Below the pieces are notes generated by a model. That model saw nothing but the letters and a program-made list of their open reading frames with translations, did not search any database and was not told the DNA's origin. Positions 24,603-31,672 of a DNA stretch of 49,818 bases are shown piece by piece. Where the stretch lies: NCBI GenBank assembly GCA_025360845.1, contig JANYBJ010000190.1, positions 1-49,818 on the forward strand, in the 5' to 3' direction. This DNA is from a bacterium (GTDB lineage: Bacteria > Verrucomicrobiota > Kiritimatiellia > RFP12 > UBA1067). Positions within the stretch are counted from its first letter, which is position 1; each line of letters starts with the position of its first letter. The translations under genes and the position numbers were made by a program.

Positions 24603-26345
24603 TTACGCATCCGGCCAGAGCTGAGCGGCCGTTTCACGCAGCTTGTACTTCTGGATCTTCTGGCTCGCGGTCATCGGGTACGAAGCCACGAAGCAGATGT
24701 GCTTCGGGATCTTGAACCAGGCGATTTTGTTGCGGCAGAAGTCCATCACGTCCTGTTCAGTAATCTCCGCCCCGGGCATGCGGATGATAAAGGCCGCAGG
24801 CTGCTCGCCATACTTCTTGCTCGGCACGCCCACAATCTGCACGTCCTGCACACCCGGCACATGGCAGAGGAAATCCTCGACCTCCTTGGGCGAGATGTTC
24901 TCGCCGCCGCGGATGATCAGGTCCTTGAGGCGTCCGGTGATGAAAAAATAACCGGCCTCGTCCATCCGCCCGATATCGCCCGAATGCAGCCAGCCGTTCG
25001 CGTCGATGCACGTCGCGGTCTGCACCGGCATTTTGTAGTACCCGGTCATCGTGTTGAACCCGCGGCAGCAGATCTCGCCCTGTTCGTTGAGCGCGCAGAT
25101 CTCGCCCGTCTCGGGGTTGATGATCGCGACCTCGATCCCCGGCAGGGCCTGGCCGATCGAGGTACACTTGCGCTCGATGCTGGTCTCAAAATAACGTGTC
25201 TGCGTCATCACCGGACCCGATTCGGTCAGCCCGTACGGGATCGTGACCTCGCGCATGTTCATCTGCTCCACGCACTGCTGCATGCGCTTGACCGGGCAGG
25301 TCGTGCCGGACATGATGCCGGTGCGCAGCGAGGAGAAAGCGAATTTGCTGAAGAGCGGGTGGTCGAGCATGGCGATGTACATGGTCGGCACGCCGTAGAC
25401 GGCGGTGCAGCGCTCCTTCTCGATCGACATCATCACATGGACCGCATCGTACTTCTCCACCAGCACCATGGTCGAACCGTGGTTGATGCAAGCCATCACA
25501 CCCAGCACGCAGCCGAAACAGTGGAAGAGCGGCACCGGAATGCACACGCGGTCAACAGCCGAAAGGTTCTGACACGCCCCGATCCAGAAACCGTCGTTCG
25601 CGATATTCGAATGCGTGAGCTGGACACCCTTGGGGAACCCCGTCGTGCCGGAGGTGTACTGCATGTTCACCACATCGTGACACGTCAACTCTCGCTGACG
25701 CGCCTCGTACGCGGCAGGCGTCGTCTGCACCGACAACGCCAACAGCTCGTTGACTGAGAACATGCCGCGGTGCTTTTCCGGCCCCAGGAAAAAGACGCGC
25801 TTCAAACGGGGATACTTGGCCGACTTCAACGCGCCGCGCGGCTGCTCGCGGAGTTCCGGGATCAGCTCGTAAACCGTCTGCAGATAATCGGTGTCGCGGA
25901 ACCCGTTGATCAGAAACAGGTTTTCCGCATCCGATTGCGCGAGCGCGAAATCGAGCTCGGCGGCTTTGTAACTCGTGTTCAGCGGCAAAAGCACCGCGCC
26001 GATTTTGGCGGCCGCGAACATCAGCGGAATCCAGTGGGGAACATTCGTCGCCCACACGCCGATCTTTTCGCCCTTCTGCACGCCCAACGCCATCAGGCCG
26101 CACGCCAGACGGTCAACCTCGATGCCGAACTCGTACCACGTCAGCCGAAAATCGCGGTCCGCGTAGACCAGCGCGTCCAGCGGACCGCAGCGGGCGATGG
26201 TCTGATCCAGCAATTGCCCCAGCGTGTAATCGCGCGTCACAGGCATGTTGTTCCAAGGCATGCCGATTGACACCGACTGCCTGAACGGCGGTTTGAAAGG
26301 TGCGGTTCCGAACGGGTCCGTCAGCTTAAAAGGCGTGCTTTCCAT
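24603..26345 (-). CDS. AMP-binding acyl-CoA synthetase
   Basis: 580 residues from the ATG at 26345, with GGGAAG seven bases upstream. A GTG at 26363 overlapping the regulator stop (GTGA) is the alternative. It belongs to the adenylate-forming superfamily: YTSGTTGFPKGV (AMP-binding P-loop), YGLTESGPVMTQ, GWLHSGDIGRMDEAGYFFITGR, LKDLIIRGGENISPKEVE, and the C-terminal catalytic lysine in ASQKIQKYKLRE. It activates a fatty or other carboxylic acid to its CoA thioester in the cytosol. There is no signal peptide. Genes for HTH-cupin regulators next to AMP-binding ligases are a recurring pair in anaerobes. The acid it uses is unknown; the next gene, an esterase, may release it (inference). Confidence 0.93.
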   Translation of the reverse strand: MESTPFKLTDPFGTAPFKPPFRQSVSIGMPWNNMPVTRDYTLGQLLDQTIARCGPLDALVYADRDFRLTWYEFGIEVDRLACGLMALGVQKGEKIGVWATNVPHWIPLMFAAAKIGAVLLPLNTSYKAAELDFALAQSDAENLFLINGFRDTDYLQTVYELIPELREQPRGALKSAKYPRLKRVFFLGPEKHRGMFSVNELLALSVQTTPAAYEARQRELTCHDVVNMQYTSGTTGFPKGVQLTHSNIANDGFWIGACQNLSAVDRVCIPVPLFHCFGCVLGVMACINHGSTMVLVEKYDAVHVMMSIEKERCTAVYGVPTMYIAMLDHPLFSKFAFSSLRTGIMSGTTCPVKRMQQCVEQMNMREVTIPYGLTESGPVMTQTRYFETSIERKCTSIGQALPGIEVAIINPETGEICALNEQGEICCRGFNTMTGYYKMPVQTATCIDANGWLHSGDIGRMDEAGYFFITGRLKDLIIRGGENISPKEVEDFLCHVPGVQDVQIVGVPSKKYGEQPAAFIIRMPGAEITEQDVMDFCRNKIAWFKIPKHICFVASYPMTASQKIQKYKLRETAAQLWPDA

Positions 26346-26359
26346 ACGCTTGCTTCCCG

Positions 26360-26923
26360 TCACAGAGGCATAAAGACCACGGCGTAGATCGCCGCCGGCT
26401 GACCGTCTGCGGCTTTAACGAGATGCTGCACGACCGAGTTGTAATAGGCGGAATCGCCTGGCTTGAGCACCTGCGTCACGCCGCCGTAGACCAGTTCGAC
26501 AAGGCCCGAGACCACCACGATGAACTCCTCGCCTTCGTGCGACGAGAGCGGCGCGGAGGCATCGGCCGCGATCTCGATATAGAAGGGCTCCAGATGACGG
26601 TCGGTCTTGCCTCGGCCCAGCGGGAAAAAGCTGAAGCCGCCCGTCGCGCACGTCTTCTGCGAGGCCCGTTCTCCCGCCCGCGCGTCGGCACGCACGATCA
26701 CCGGATCAGGCGCGTATTGGTCATCCATGAAAGTTCCCAGCCGCTGCCCCAACGCGCGGGAAATTTTGATCAACACCCCAAGTGCGGGATAGACCTCGCC
26801 CGCCTCAACCGCCGCAACCACGCTCGCGTTGACCCCCGACCTTTCGCCAAGGTCCTCAACCGTCATCTGCAAGCGCTCGCGGTAGGTCCTCACACGCCCC
26901 GCCACTTTACATCCGTTAGCCAT
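26360..26923 (-). CDS. XRE-type HTH regulator with C-terminal cupin domain
   Basis: 187 residues from the ATG at 26923; a TTG at 26941 is an upstream alternative lying within the promoter. Residues about 5-65 form an XRE helix-turn-helix (RVRTYRERLQMTVEDLGERSGV, NASVVAAVEAGEVYPAL). Residues about 110-185 form a cupin (FYIEIAADASAPLSSHEGEE, VVVSGLVELVYGG, LKPGDSAYYNSVVQHLV). Proteins of this layout sense a small metabolite and control the adjacent enzyme genes. It is the first gene of its operon and is divergent from the symporter. No ribosome binding site precedes the start, and its promoter predicts a leader of about two bases. Confidence 0.92.
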   Translation of the reverse strand: MANGCKVAGRVRTYRERLQMTVEDLGERSGVNASVVAAVEAGEVYPALGVLIKISRALGQRLGTFMDDQYAPDPVIVRADARAGERASQKTCATGGFSFFPLGRGKTDRHLEPFYIEIAADASAPLSSHEGEEFIVVVSGLVELVYGGVTQVLKPGDSAYYNSVVQHLVKAADGQPAAIYAVVFMPL

Positions 26924-26931
26924 AATTCGTG

Positions 26932-26960
26932 AGAATAGCAAAGCCTGTGCGGATGTTCAA
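26932..26960 (-). promoter_or_regulatory. Promoter of the HTH-cupin operon, predicted near-leaderless
   Basis: Minus-strand TTGAAC (26960-26955), a 17-base spacer and TATTCT (26937-26932). Eight bases separate the -10 from the ATG at 26923. The predicted +1 is about two bases before the start codon. Confidence 0.6.
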
Positions 26961-26980
26961 GTACGGGCTCAAATTGGGGG

Positions 26981-27008
26981 TTGACTTTTCCCACTCCCCT
27001 CGCATAAT
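26981..27008 (+). promoter_or_regulatory. Promoter of the symporter operon
   Basis: TTGACT (26981-26986), a 16-base spacer and CATAAT (27003-27008). It implies a leader of about 97 bases before the ATG at 27112. It lies 21 bases from the divergent HTH-cupin promoter, so one operator could serve both. Confidence 0.6.
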
Positions 27009-27043
27009 GAGTGCCAACCATGGGTTCTGGAAGTTTCGTGGTT

Positions 27044-27067
27044 ACGCCAGACGGCGTGCGATTTTTT
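27044..27067 (+). promoter_or_regulatory. Short hairpin and T-run in the symporter leader
   Basis: ACGCC-AGAC-GGCGT is a 5-bp hairpin followed four bases later by TTTTTT (27062-27067). It resembles a weak terminator between the promoter and the gene, so attenuation is possible. The stem is short and chance is not excluded. No Shine-Dalgarno sequence is visible before the symporter ATG. Confidence 0.25.
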
Positions 27068-27111
27068 CCGGTTCTTGCTGTGGGGCATGATCGACGCGAT
27101 AACTTATACTT

Positions 27112-29037
27112 ATGCAACCTATCCAACTTCAGTGGATCGATTACACCGTTCTCATCGCTTACGTCGCCTTTGTTCTCGGCATCGGATGGACGCTCGCGCG
27201 CTACATGAAAACCTCGGCGGACTTTCTCACGTCCGCCCGTTCCATCCCGACATGGGTGACCGGACTGGCCTTCATCTCGGCCAACCTCGGCGCGCTTGAA
27301 CTGGTCGGCATGGCTGCCAGCGGCGCGAAATACGGCATCGCCACCGCGCATTTCTACTGGGTGGGCGCGATCCCGGCCATGATCTTCTTGGCCGTGTTCA
27401 TGATGCCGTTTTACTACGGCTCCAAGGCGCGTTCAGTGCCTGAATATCTGAAGATGCGTTTTGATGAACGCGTCCGCGCGCTGAACTCGGTGGCCTTCGC
27501 GGTGATGACCATTTTCGCCTCCGGCATATCGATGAATGCGCTGGCGAAATTGTTGAACCAGTTGCTGGGCTGGAATTACGACTTGGCCTTGTGGATCTGT
27601 TCCGGCGTGGTGCTGCTCTACGTGCTGAAGGGTGGCTTGACCTCGGCCATTTATACGGAAGTGCTGCAGTTCTTCATGATCGTTCTCGGTTTTGCGCCGG
27701 TTGTTTATCTCGGCCTCAAAGATCTGGGCGGCTGGCACACGATGAACAGCACCTTGCAGGGCGTGGCCACCCAGTCGGCGGCGGCGGGCACGCAATACGC
27801 CGCGAACGCCTGGACGAGCGCCTGGACGCCGCTGCTGTCCGGACCGGCCCACAACCCGATGGGCGTTGATCTTTTCGCCATGGTTTTCGGCCTCGGCTTC
27901 GTTTTGAGCTTCGGCTACTGGTGTACGAACTTCCTCGTCGTGCAGCGCGCGATGGCCGCCAAGAACATGACCGCCGCCCGCAACACCCCGCTGGTGGCCG
28001 CTGTGCCGAAGATGCTCTTCCCGTTCCTGGTCATCGTCCCCGGCATGATCGCCATGGCGCTGACCTCGCTGCCGGATAAAGGCTACCGCATCCCGCCGCC
28101 CGTCATCGCGCAGGAGAATTACGCGAAGGCCGTAGCGGCCGTGAAGCAGGCCGATCCGGCGAAGGCCGGCGCCACTGTGGCCGCCGTAACCAGCGCTTTG
28201 GGCAAGAAAACCGACGCCAAGAAACTCGAAAGCCTGATCGCCGACAACGCGAAGCGTAAGCTGACTGACACGGAGATAGAGACCGGCATCTATAACAGCA
28301 TCGCCGAATACGACTACGACGGCGTCATCCTCTCACTCGTGAAGAAATACTGCCCCGCCGGCCTGCTCGGTCTGGCGTTGACCGCGCTGCTGGCGTCGTT
28401 CATGTCCGGCATGGCCGGCAACGTGACGGCGTTCAACACGGTCTGGACCTACGACCTCTATCAGGCGTACTTCGCGCCGGGCAAGAGCGACAAGCACTAT
28501 TTCTGGGCGGGCAAGGTCACCACGGTCGCAGGCATTGTTCTGAGCATCGGCGCGGCCTATTTCGCTTCGATGTACAACAACGCGATGGACATCATCCAGC
28601 TCGTGTTCGGCTTTGTGAACGCGCAGCTGTTCGCGACGTTCCTGCTGGGCCTGTTCTGGAAGCGCACCACGGGCACCGGCGCGTTCCTCGGACTGTTCGG
28701 CGGCATCGCCGGCTCGGCTCTCTTCCACGCCGTGACCATCGCGTCAGGCAACGCGCCCGGCGTCAAGGGCGGCTATCTCTCCGTCATGCAGTCCTTCCCC
28801 AGTGAGATGGCCCAGAACTTCTGGCTCGCGGCCTTCGCCTTCACCACCTGTCTGGTGCTGACGTTGGTGATTTCACTGGCGACCAAATCACTGAAGACCG
28901 ACGATGAACTCAGGGGCCTGGTCTATTCCCTCACGCCGAGAACCGTAGACCACAACCAGGCCTTCTGGCAGCGGCCCGCCTTCTTGGGCATCGCCCTGTT
29001 GATCTGCTGCGTGATTCTGAACGTCATTTTCTGGTAA
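27112..29037 (+). CDS. Sodium/solute symporter (SSS family)
   Basis: 641 residues with about 13-14 hydrophobic membrane segments. Family landmarks are DYTVLIAYVAFVLGIGW near the N-terminus, FLTSARSIPTWVTGLAFISANLGALELVGMA, the KGGLTSAIYTEVLQFFMI stretch, and GLALTALLASFMSGMAGNVTAFNTVW. SSS proteins use the sodium gradient to import sugars, carboxylates or amino acids across the inner membrane. An extra hydrophilic segment of about 70 residues (about 330-400, lysine- and alanine-rich, VAAVKQADPAKAGATVAAV) separates two membrane segments. Such an insertion is seen in PVC relatives but not in SGLT-type proteins. The gene is co-transcribed with a two-helix membrane protein 30 bases downstream. 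The substrate is unknown. Divergence from the HTH-cupin operon suggests a shared carboxylate or sugar theme. Confidence 0.93.
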   Translation: MQPIQLQWIDYTVLIAYVAFVLGIGWTLARYMKTSADFLTSARSIPTWVTGLAFISANLGALELVGMAASGAKYGIATAHFYWVGAIPAMIFLAVFMMPFYYGSKARSVPEYLKMRFDERVRALNSVAFAVMTIFASGISMNALAKLLNQLLGWNYDLALWICSGVVLLYVLKGGLTSAIYTEVLQFFMIVLGFAPVVYLGLKDLGGWHTMNSTLQGVATQSAAAGTQYAANAWTSAWTPLLSGPAHNPMGVDLFAMVFGLGFVLSFGYWCTNFLVVQRAMAAKNMTAARNTPLVAAVPKMLFPFLVIVPGMIAMALTSLPDKGYRIPPPVIAQENYAKAVAAVKQADPAKAGATVAAVTSALGKKTDAKKLESLIADNAKRKLTDTEIETGIYNSIAEYDYDGVILSLVKKYCPAGLLGLALTALLASFMSGMAGNVTAFNTVWTYDLYQAYFAPGKSDKHYFWAGKVTTVAGIVLSIGAAYFASMYNNAMDIIQLVFGFVNAQLFATFLLGLFWKRTTGTGAFLGLFGGIAGSALFHAVTIASGNAPGVKGGYLSVMQSFPSEMAQNFWLAAFAFTTCLVLTLVISLATKSLKTDDELRGLVYSLTPRTVDHNQAFWQRPAFLGIALLICCVILNVIFW

Positions 29038-29067
29038 GCCGAATCAACAACTGAAAGGAACGGTTTT

Positions 29068-29268
29068 ATGGGACTCGATATCCGCTGGCCAATCGGCCTC
29101 ATGTTCACGCTGATCGGCGTGCTGCTCACCGGTTACGGCGTGGCCAAAGCCTCCGCCTCCATGTCGCTGGGCATCAACATCAACCTCGTCTGGGGCGTCG
29201 TGCTTCTGGTGTTCGGGGCGGCGATGCTGCTGGGCGCCTGGCGCGGCAGCAAGACCGACGCGAAGTAA
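29068..29268 (+). CDS. Small two-helix membrane protein paired with the symporter
   Basis: 66 residues; AAAGGAACGGTTTT directly precedes the ATG. Two transmembrane helices are visible (WPIGLMFTLIGVLLTGYGVA and NLVWGVVLLVFGAAMLLGAW), with a lysine-rich cytoplasmic tail (GSKTDAK). It lies 30 bases after the symporter and before a strong terminator, so both are on one transcript. It may be an accessory subunit of the transporter (inference). No known motif is present. Confidence 0.8.
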   Translation: MGLDIRWPIGLMFTLIGVLLTGYGVAKASASMSLGININLVWGVVLLVFGAAMLLGAWRGSKTDAK

Positions 29269-29294
29269 GCGCACGCTCATGAACCACATGCGAG

Positions 29295-29335
29295 CAGCCC
29301 GCCCGGCACCGTCATAGGGGTTGGCGGGCTGTTTA
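29295..29335 (+). terminator. Terminator of the symporter operon
   Basis: A perfect 9-bp stem, CAGCCCGCC (29295-29303) with GGCGGGCTG (29323-29331), with a 19-base loop and followed by TTTAC. The T-run is short, so termination may be partly dependent on other factors. Confidence 0.75.
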
Positions 29336-29406
29336 CTTTCAAGGGTTCAGAGCGATCCCTTTGGAAACCAAATAGCCTCTAAATCACATAGATGAAGCGA
29401 CTTGAC

Positions 29407-30003
29407 TCACAGGAGGCCCTGCCGCTTCGCTTCATTCCAAACAAATGGAGAAAGCTCCTTAAGCAAACAGGCGTCTTTGTTGCGCACATACCAACTAAAA
29501 TGCTTGGCACGCATAGCCTTGTGCTCGGGACTGTTTAGCGTGAGACGACGAATGGTTTTTTTCACTGCGGCTCCAACCGCTGGTCCATGTGCCGGATTAG
29601 CCTTTATGCACCCTGTCACCAAATTGAGAATGAACGTGTCAGGTGCCAAACTAAAAGGATCGAGCACATCATCGAACTTGGTTTTGTTTCTATTCGCACC
29701 CATGCAACACAGACGATAGTTGTTCCACTCGTAGGCGTCGCCCGCGTGCCGCGACTTGGCAATGAAGTGATCAGTTGAACTCGCGCCAGTCACCCATTCA
29801 AAGTAAATGGCCAAGTATGCACATACACCAAAATATGCTTCCCAGAGTTGTTTGTTGGAACACCTCCAATACGTAGGTAATATCGATGCTTTGGGCGGTG
29901 CCTTGGTCAGCGCGATTCCCTTTTCGCCAAGCCAAGCATGACCCCTTTGGCGGACATCCGTATCAAAATTTTCCGGTTCGGGCTTGAGGGTGACGGGAAT
30001 CAT
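29407..30003 (-). CDS. HNH endonuclease, PtuB-like (Septu-type defence)
   Basis: 198 residues from the ATG at 30003, which overlaps the ATPase stop as ATGA and follows AGGGGG by about eight bases; an in-frame GTG at 30012 is less likely. The nuclease core is STDHFIAKSRHAGDAYEWNN followed by YRLCCMGANRNKTKF. His79 (DHF.AKS), Asn95 (WNNYRL) and Asn104/Lys107 (ANRNK) match the HNH order of PtuB/retron-type HNH effectors. The paired CxxC zinc knuckles common in HNH proteins are not evident. It is coupled to the AAA ATPase gene, which is the PtuA-PtuB arrangement. PtuAB systems degrade nucleic acid on phage infection. It lies in an AT-richer segment than its neighbours, consistent with transfer. 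Confidence 0.8.
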   Translation of the reverse strand: MIPVTLKPEPENFDTDVRQRGHAWLGEKGIALTKAPPKASILPTYWRCSNKQLWEAYFGVCAYLAIYFEWVTGASSTDHFIAKSRHAGDAYEWNNYRLCCMGANRNKTKFDDVLDPFSLAPDTFILNLVTGCIKANPAHGPAVGAAVKKTIRRLTLNSPEHKAMRAKHFSWYVRNKDACLLKELSPFVWNEAKRQGLL

Positions 30004-31280
30004 CCAAGCCACCCCCTTTTCTTACAGATATAACGCCAACTAAACAAGAAATCGTCCTTTGGACTCAAAGCAGACACCAGACGTTTATTCATCTTCTCGA
30101 TTTCATCACGACTAGGAGATTCATTATCTATCATCGCTGAAGCTCTTTTGATTAAGTCTTCGTATTTAATCGACCTGCCGCTAAACAGATCAAAGGCCTC
30201 GCTGATCAACCACCCCCCCGCATCGCCATGTTTCTCAAAGCCACGAGCTCTCAATACAACTTTCTTGCGCTCAAAGTCTAAATCAAACCAGACGTCTTTT
30301 CGTTCGTCAAAAAACGGTTCGACAGAAGCCATAATAAGTGGCGAATGTGTTGCGGTAATGATCTGAACATTTGCCTCATTGATAAGATGTTTAGCCGTAT
30401 CAAGCAGCGCTGGAATGATTTTTCGTTGCCATTGTGGGTGCAGATGAGACTCCACCTCATCTATGAGGAAGACAACCTGATTTGTAGTCGGCTCATCCAA
30501 CAATTTCGCGGCCTTCTTATGTTCCTCCCAGGACCAAACAAGAAGATATGCCAATGCAAGAATTCGCCGTATGCCTGCTGAAGCGTGGATTACGGCAACG
30601 TCTTGACCATACGGCATTCGTATGGTCGGAATGTCGCGAGAATCATCTAAGCTGATGCGAGTAAGATGCCCAGGCTGCAAGGGTTCTTTGTGAGATGGCG
30701 ATAGCACATCAAGAACAGTACAAAGGTTATTGAAGGGTGCTTTTCTTTCTTTTTGCCAGCCAGCCCAGTCTAAAATCAGACCATTGCAAATAGGTTTCCC
30801 GTCTTTACCAGGCAGTCCATCCCAGACCTCGGCGGCATCAAAAACATAGGCCGGAATGCGATCTTGTATATCCATTCCATCTTGAGTACGCCAATAATTG
30901 CGTGCAGGATCCCAAACCGCGAAACTACCATCCGCCATCGCATAAAAGACCAAGCCTGGATTAGACGGTCTCCCTGGACGGCCAGTCCATGTCTGTTCAC
31001 GGCGTAGAAACGTACTGGTATAATGCTCTTCTGTCTTTTTTGCCGTGAAAGAAAAATCGATACAGGCTGCTCCGTCAGAGCTGGGCAAAGCCTTCTTGCC
31101 AGCCGTCAAACGTGAATTGATTTCCACAGGCCATTTTCTGGTTAAGGTCCACCAAGCGATATCCAACAAAAAACTCTTACCCAACCCATTGTCACCTGTA
31201 ATCAAATTCAATCGCTCACCAAATGACAGTTCCATGCTTGGCGCAGGGCCTACATTATTCAGCTTTAGATATTTGATCAT
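30000..31280 (-). CDS. AAA/SMC-like ATPase, PtuA-like (Septu-type defence)
   Basis: 426 residues; AAAGGAG lies six bases before the ATG. The N-terminus (MIKYLKLNNVGPAPSMELSF) leads into Walker A GDNGLGKS at residues 29-36. A signature-like HASAGIRRILALAYLLVW, Walker B VVFLIDEVESHLHP and the histidine switch IITATHSPLIMAS follow. This is the RecF/OLD-type ATPase core. There is no C-terminal TOPRIM domain, which separates it from OLD/Gabija GajA and matches PtuA. It overlaps the HNH nuclease gene by four bases, so the two are made together. Like that gene it is AT-rich and uses codons unlike the flanking operons. Two nested miniature transposons lie immediately upstream. Confidence 0.85.
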   Translation of the reverse strand: MIKYLKLNNVGPAPSMELSFGERLNLITGDNGLGKSFLLDIAWWTLTRKWPVEINSRLTAGKKALPSSDGAACIDFSFTAKKTEEHYTSTFLRREQTWTGRPGRPSNPGLVFYAMADGSFAVWDPARNYWRTQDGMDIQDRIPAYVFDAAEVWDGLPGKDGKPICNGLILDWAGWQKERKAPFNNLCTVLDVLSPSHKEPLQPGHLTRISLDDSRDIPTIRMPYGQDVAVIHASAGIRRILALAYLLVWSWEEHKKAAKLLDEPTTNQVVFLIDEVESHLHPQWQRKIIPALLDTAKHLINEANVQIITATHSPLIMASVEPFFDERKDVWFDLDFERKKVVLRARGFEKHGDAGGWLISEAFDLFSGRSIKYEDLIKRASAMIDNESPSRDEIEKMNKRLVSALSPKDDFLFSWRYICKKRGWLG

Positions 31281-31321
31281 GCGATTCTCCTTTCACTACA
31301 CACGCTTGATGTGTTTCGTTT

Positions 31322-31620
31322 CACTAGCATCTCATAGGATTTCCAAAGAATTCGCATGTTTTTGCGTTTTTGGCCACCCAAAAAGAGTGTGTATTTTGAA
31401 AACATCGCAAAACGCCCTGTTAATTGGGTATTTCCTATGGGATGCTAGTGTAGTGTCCCGCAAATAACTAGACAGTGTACCTTAAATTCTTTTGACAGGA
31501 TGGAAGGATGAAACAGGCTGAATAATGAGTTAGTCCTGAAAATCCTGTCAAACCTGTCAAAAAAAACCGGTTTAAGGTGATTGTCATGTGTATAGCCATT
31601 TAAGGGACACTACACTAGTG
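31322..31620. mobile_element. Miniature inverted-repeat element 1 (interrupted)
   Basis: The left terminus CACTAGCATCTCATAGGA (31322-31339) matches, with one mismatch over 18 bp, the reverse complement of TCCTATGGGATGCTAG (31433-31448) continued by TG (31619-31620). The 9-bp direct repeat GTTTCGTTT flanks it at 31313-31321 and 31621-31629, as a target duplication would. Element 1 proper is 129 bp (31322-31448 plus 31619-31620). A 7-bp hairpin, TTTTTGG-CCAC-CCAAAAA (31367-31384), sits in its middle. It encodes no protein. The stretch 31281-31672 has no gene: it holds the Septu leader, this element and element 2. Confidence 0.7.
31449..31614. mobile_element. Miniature inverted-repeat element 2, nested in element 1
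   Basis: It begins TGTAGTGTCCC (31449-31459) and ends with the exact inverse GGGACACTACA (31604-31614), 166 bp in all. It is flanked on both sides by CTAG (31445-31448 and 31615-31618), a 4-bp target duplication created inside the right terminus of element 1. The interior has an imperfect inverted motif, TTTGACAGG (31530s) against CCTGTCAAA (31550s), and no open frame of note. CTAG fits the YTAR-type targets of some IS4-superfamily transposases (tentative). Confidence 0.7.
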
Positions 31621-31672
31621 GTTTCGTTTGACCCAAACAATGAACATAATAACGCGCATGATCACCAAGACT

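Noticed and set aside
24102-25757. 551-codon plus-strand frame opposite the esterase and acyl-CoA ligase
   Set aside because: It crosses two clear genes and consists of Arg/His/Leu-rich shadow sequence.
27014-27111. Riboswitch in the symporter leader
   Set aside because: The leader of under 100 bases shows only one 5-bp hairpin and a T-run. No known aptamer core was recognised.
29407-31280. Reading the ATPase-HNH pair as a retron or as Gabija
   Set aside because: There is no reverse transcriptase or msr/msd-like sequence nearby, no TOPRIM domain and no UvrD-like helicase. A Septu-like system fits better.
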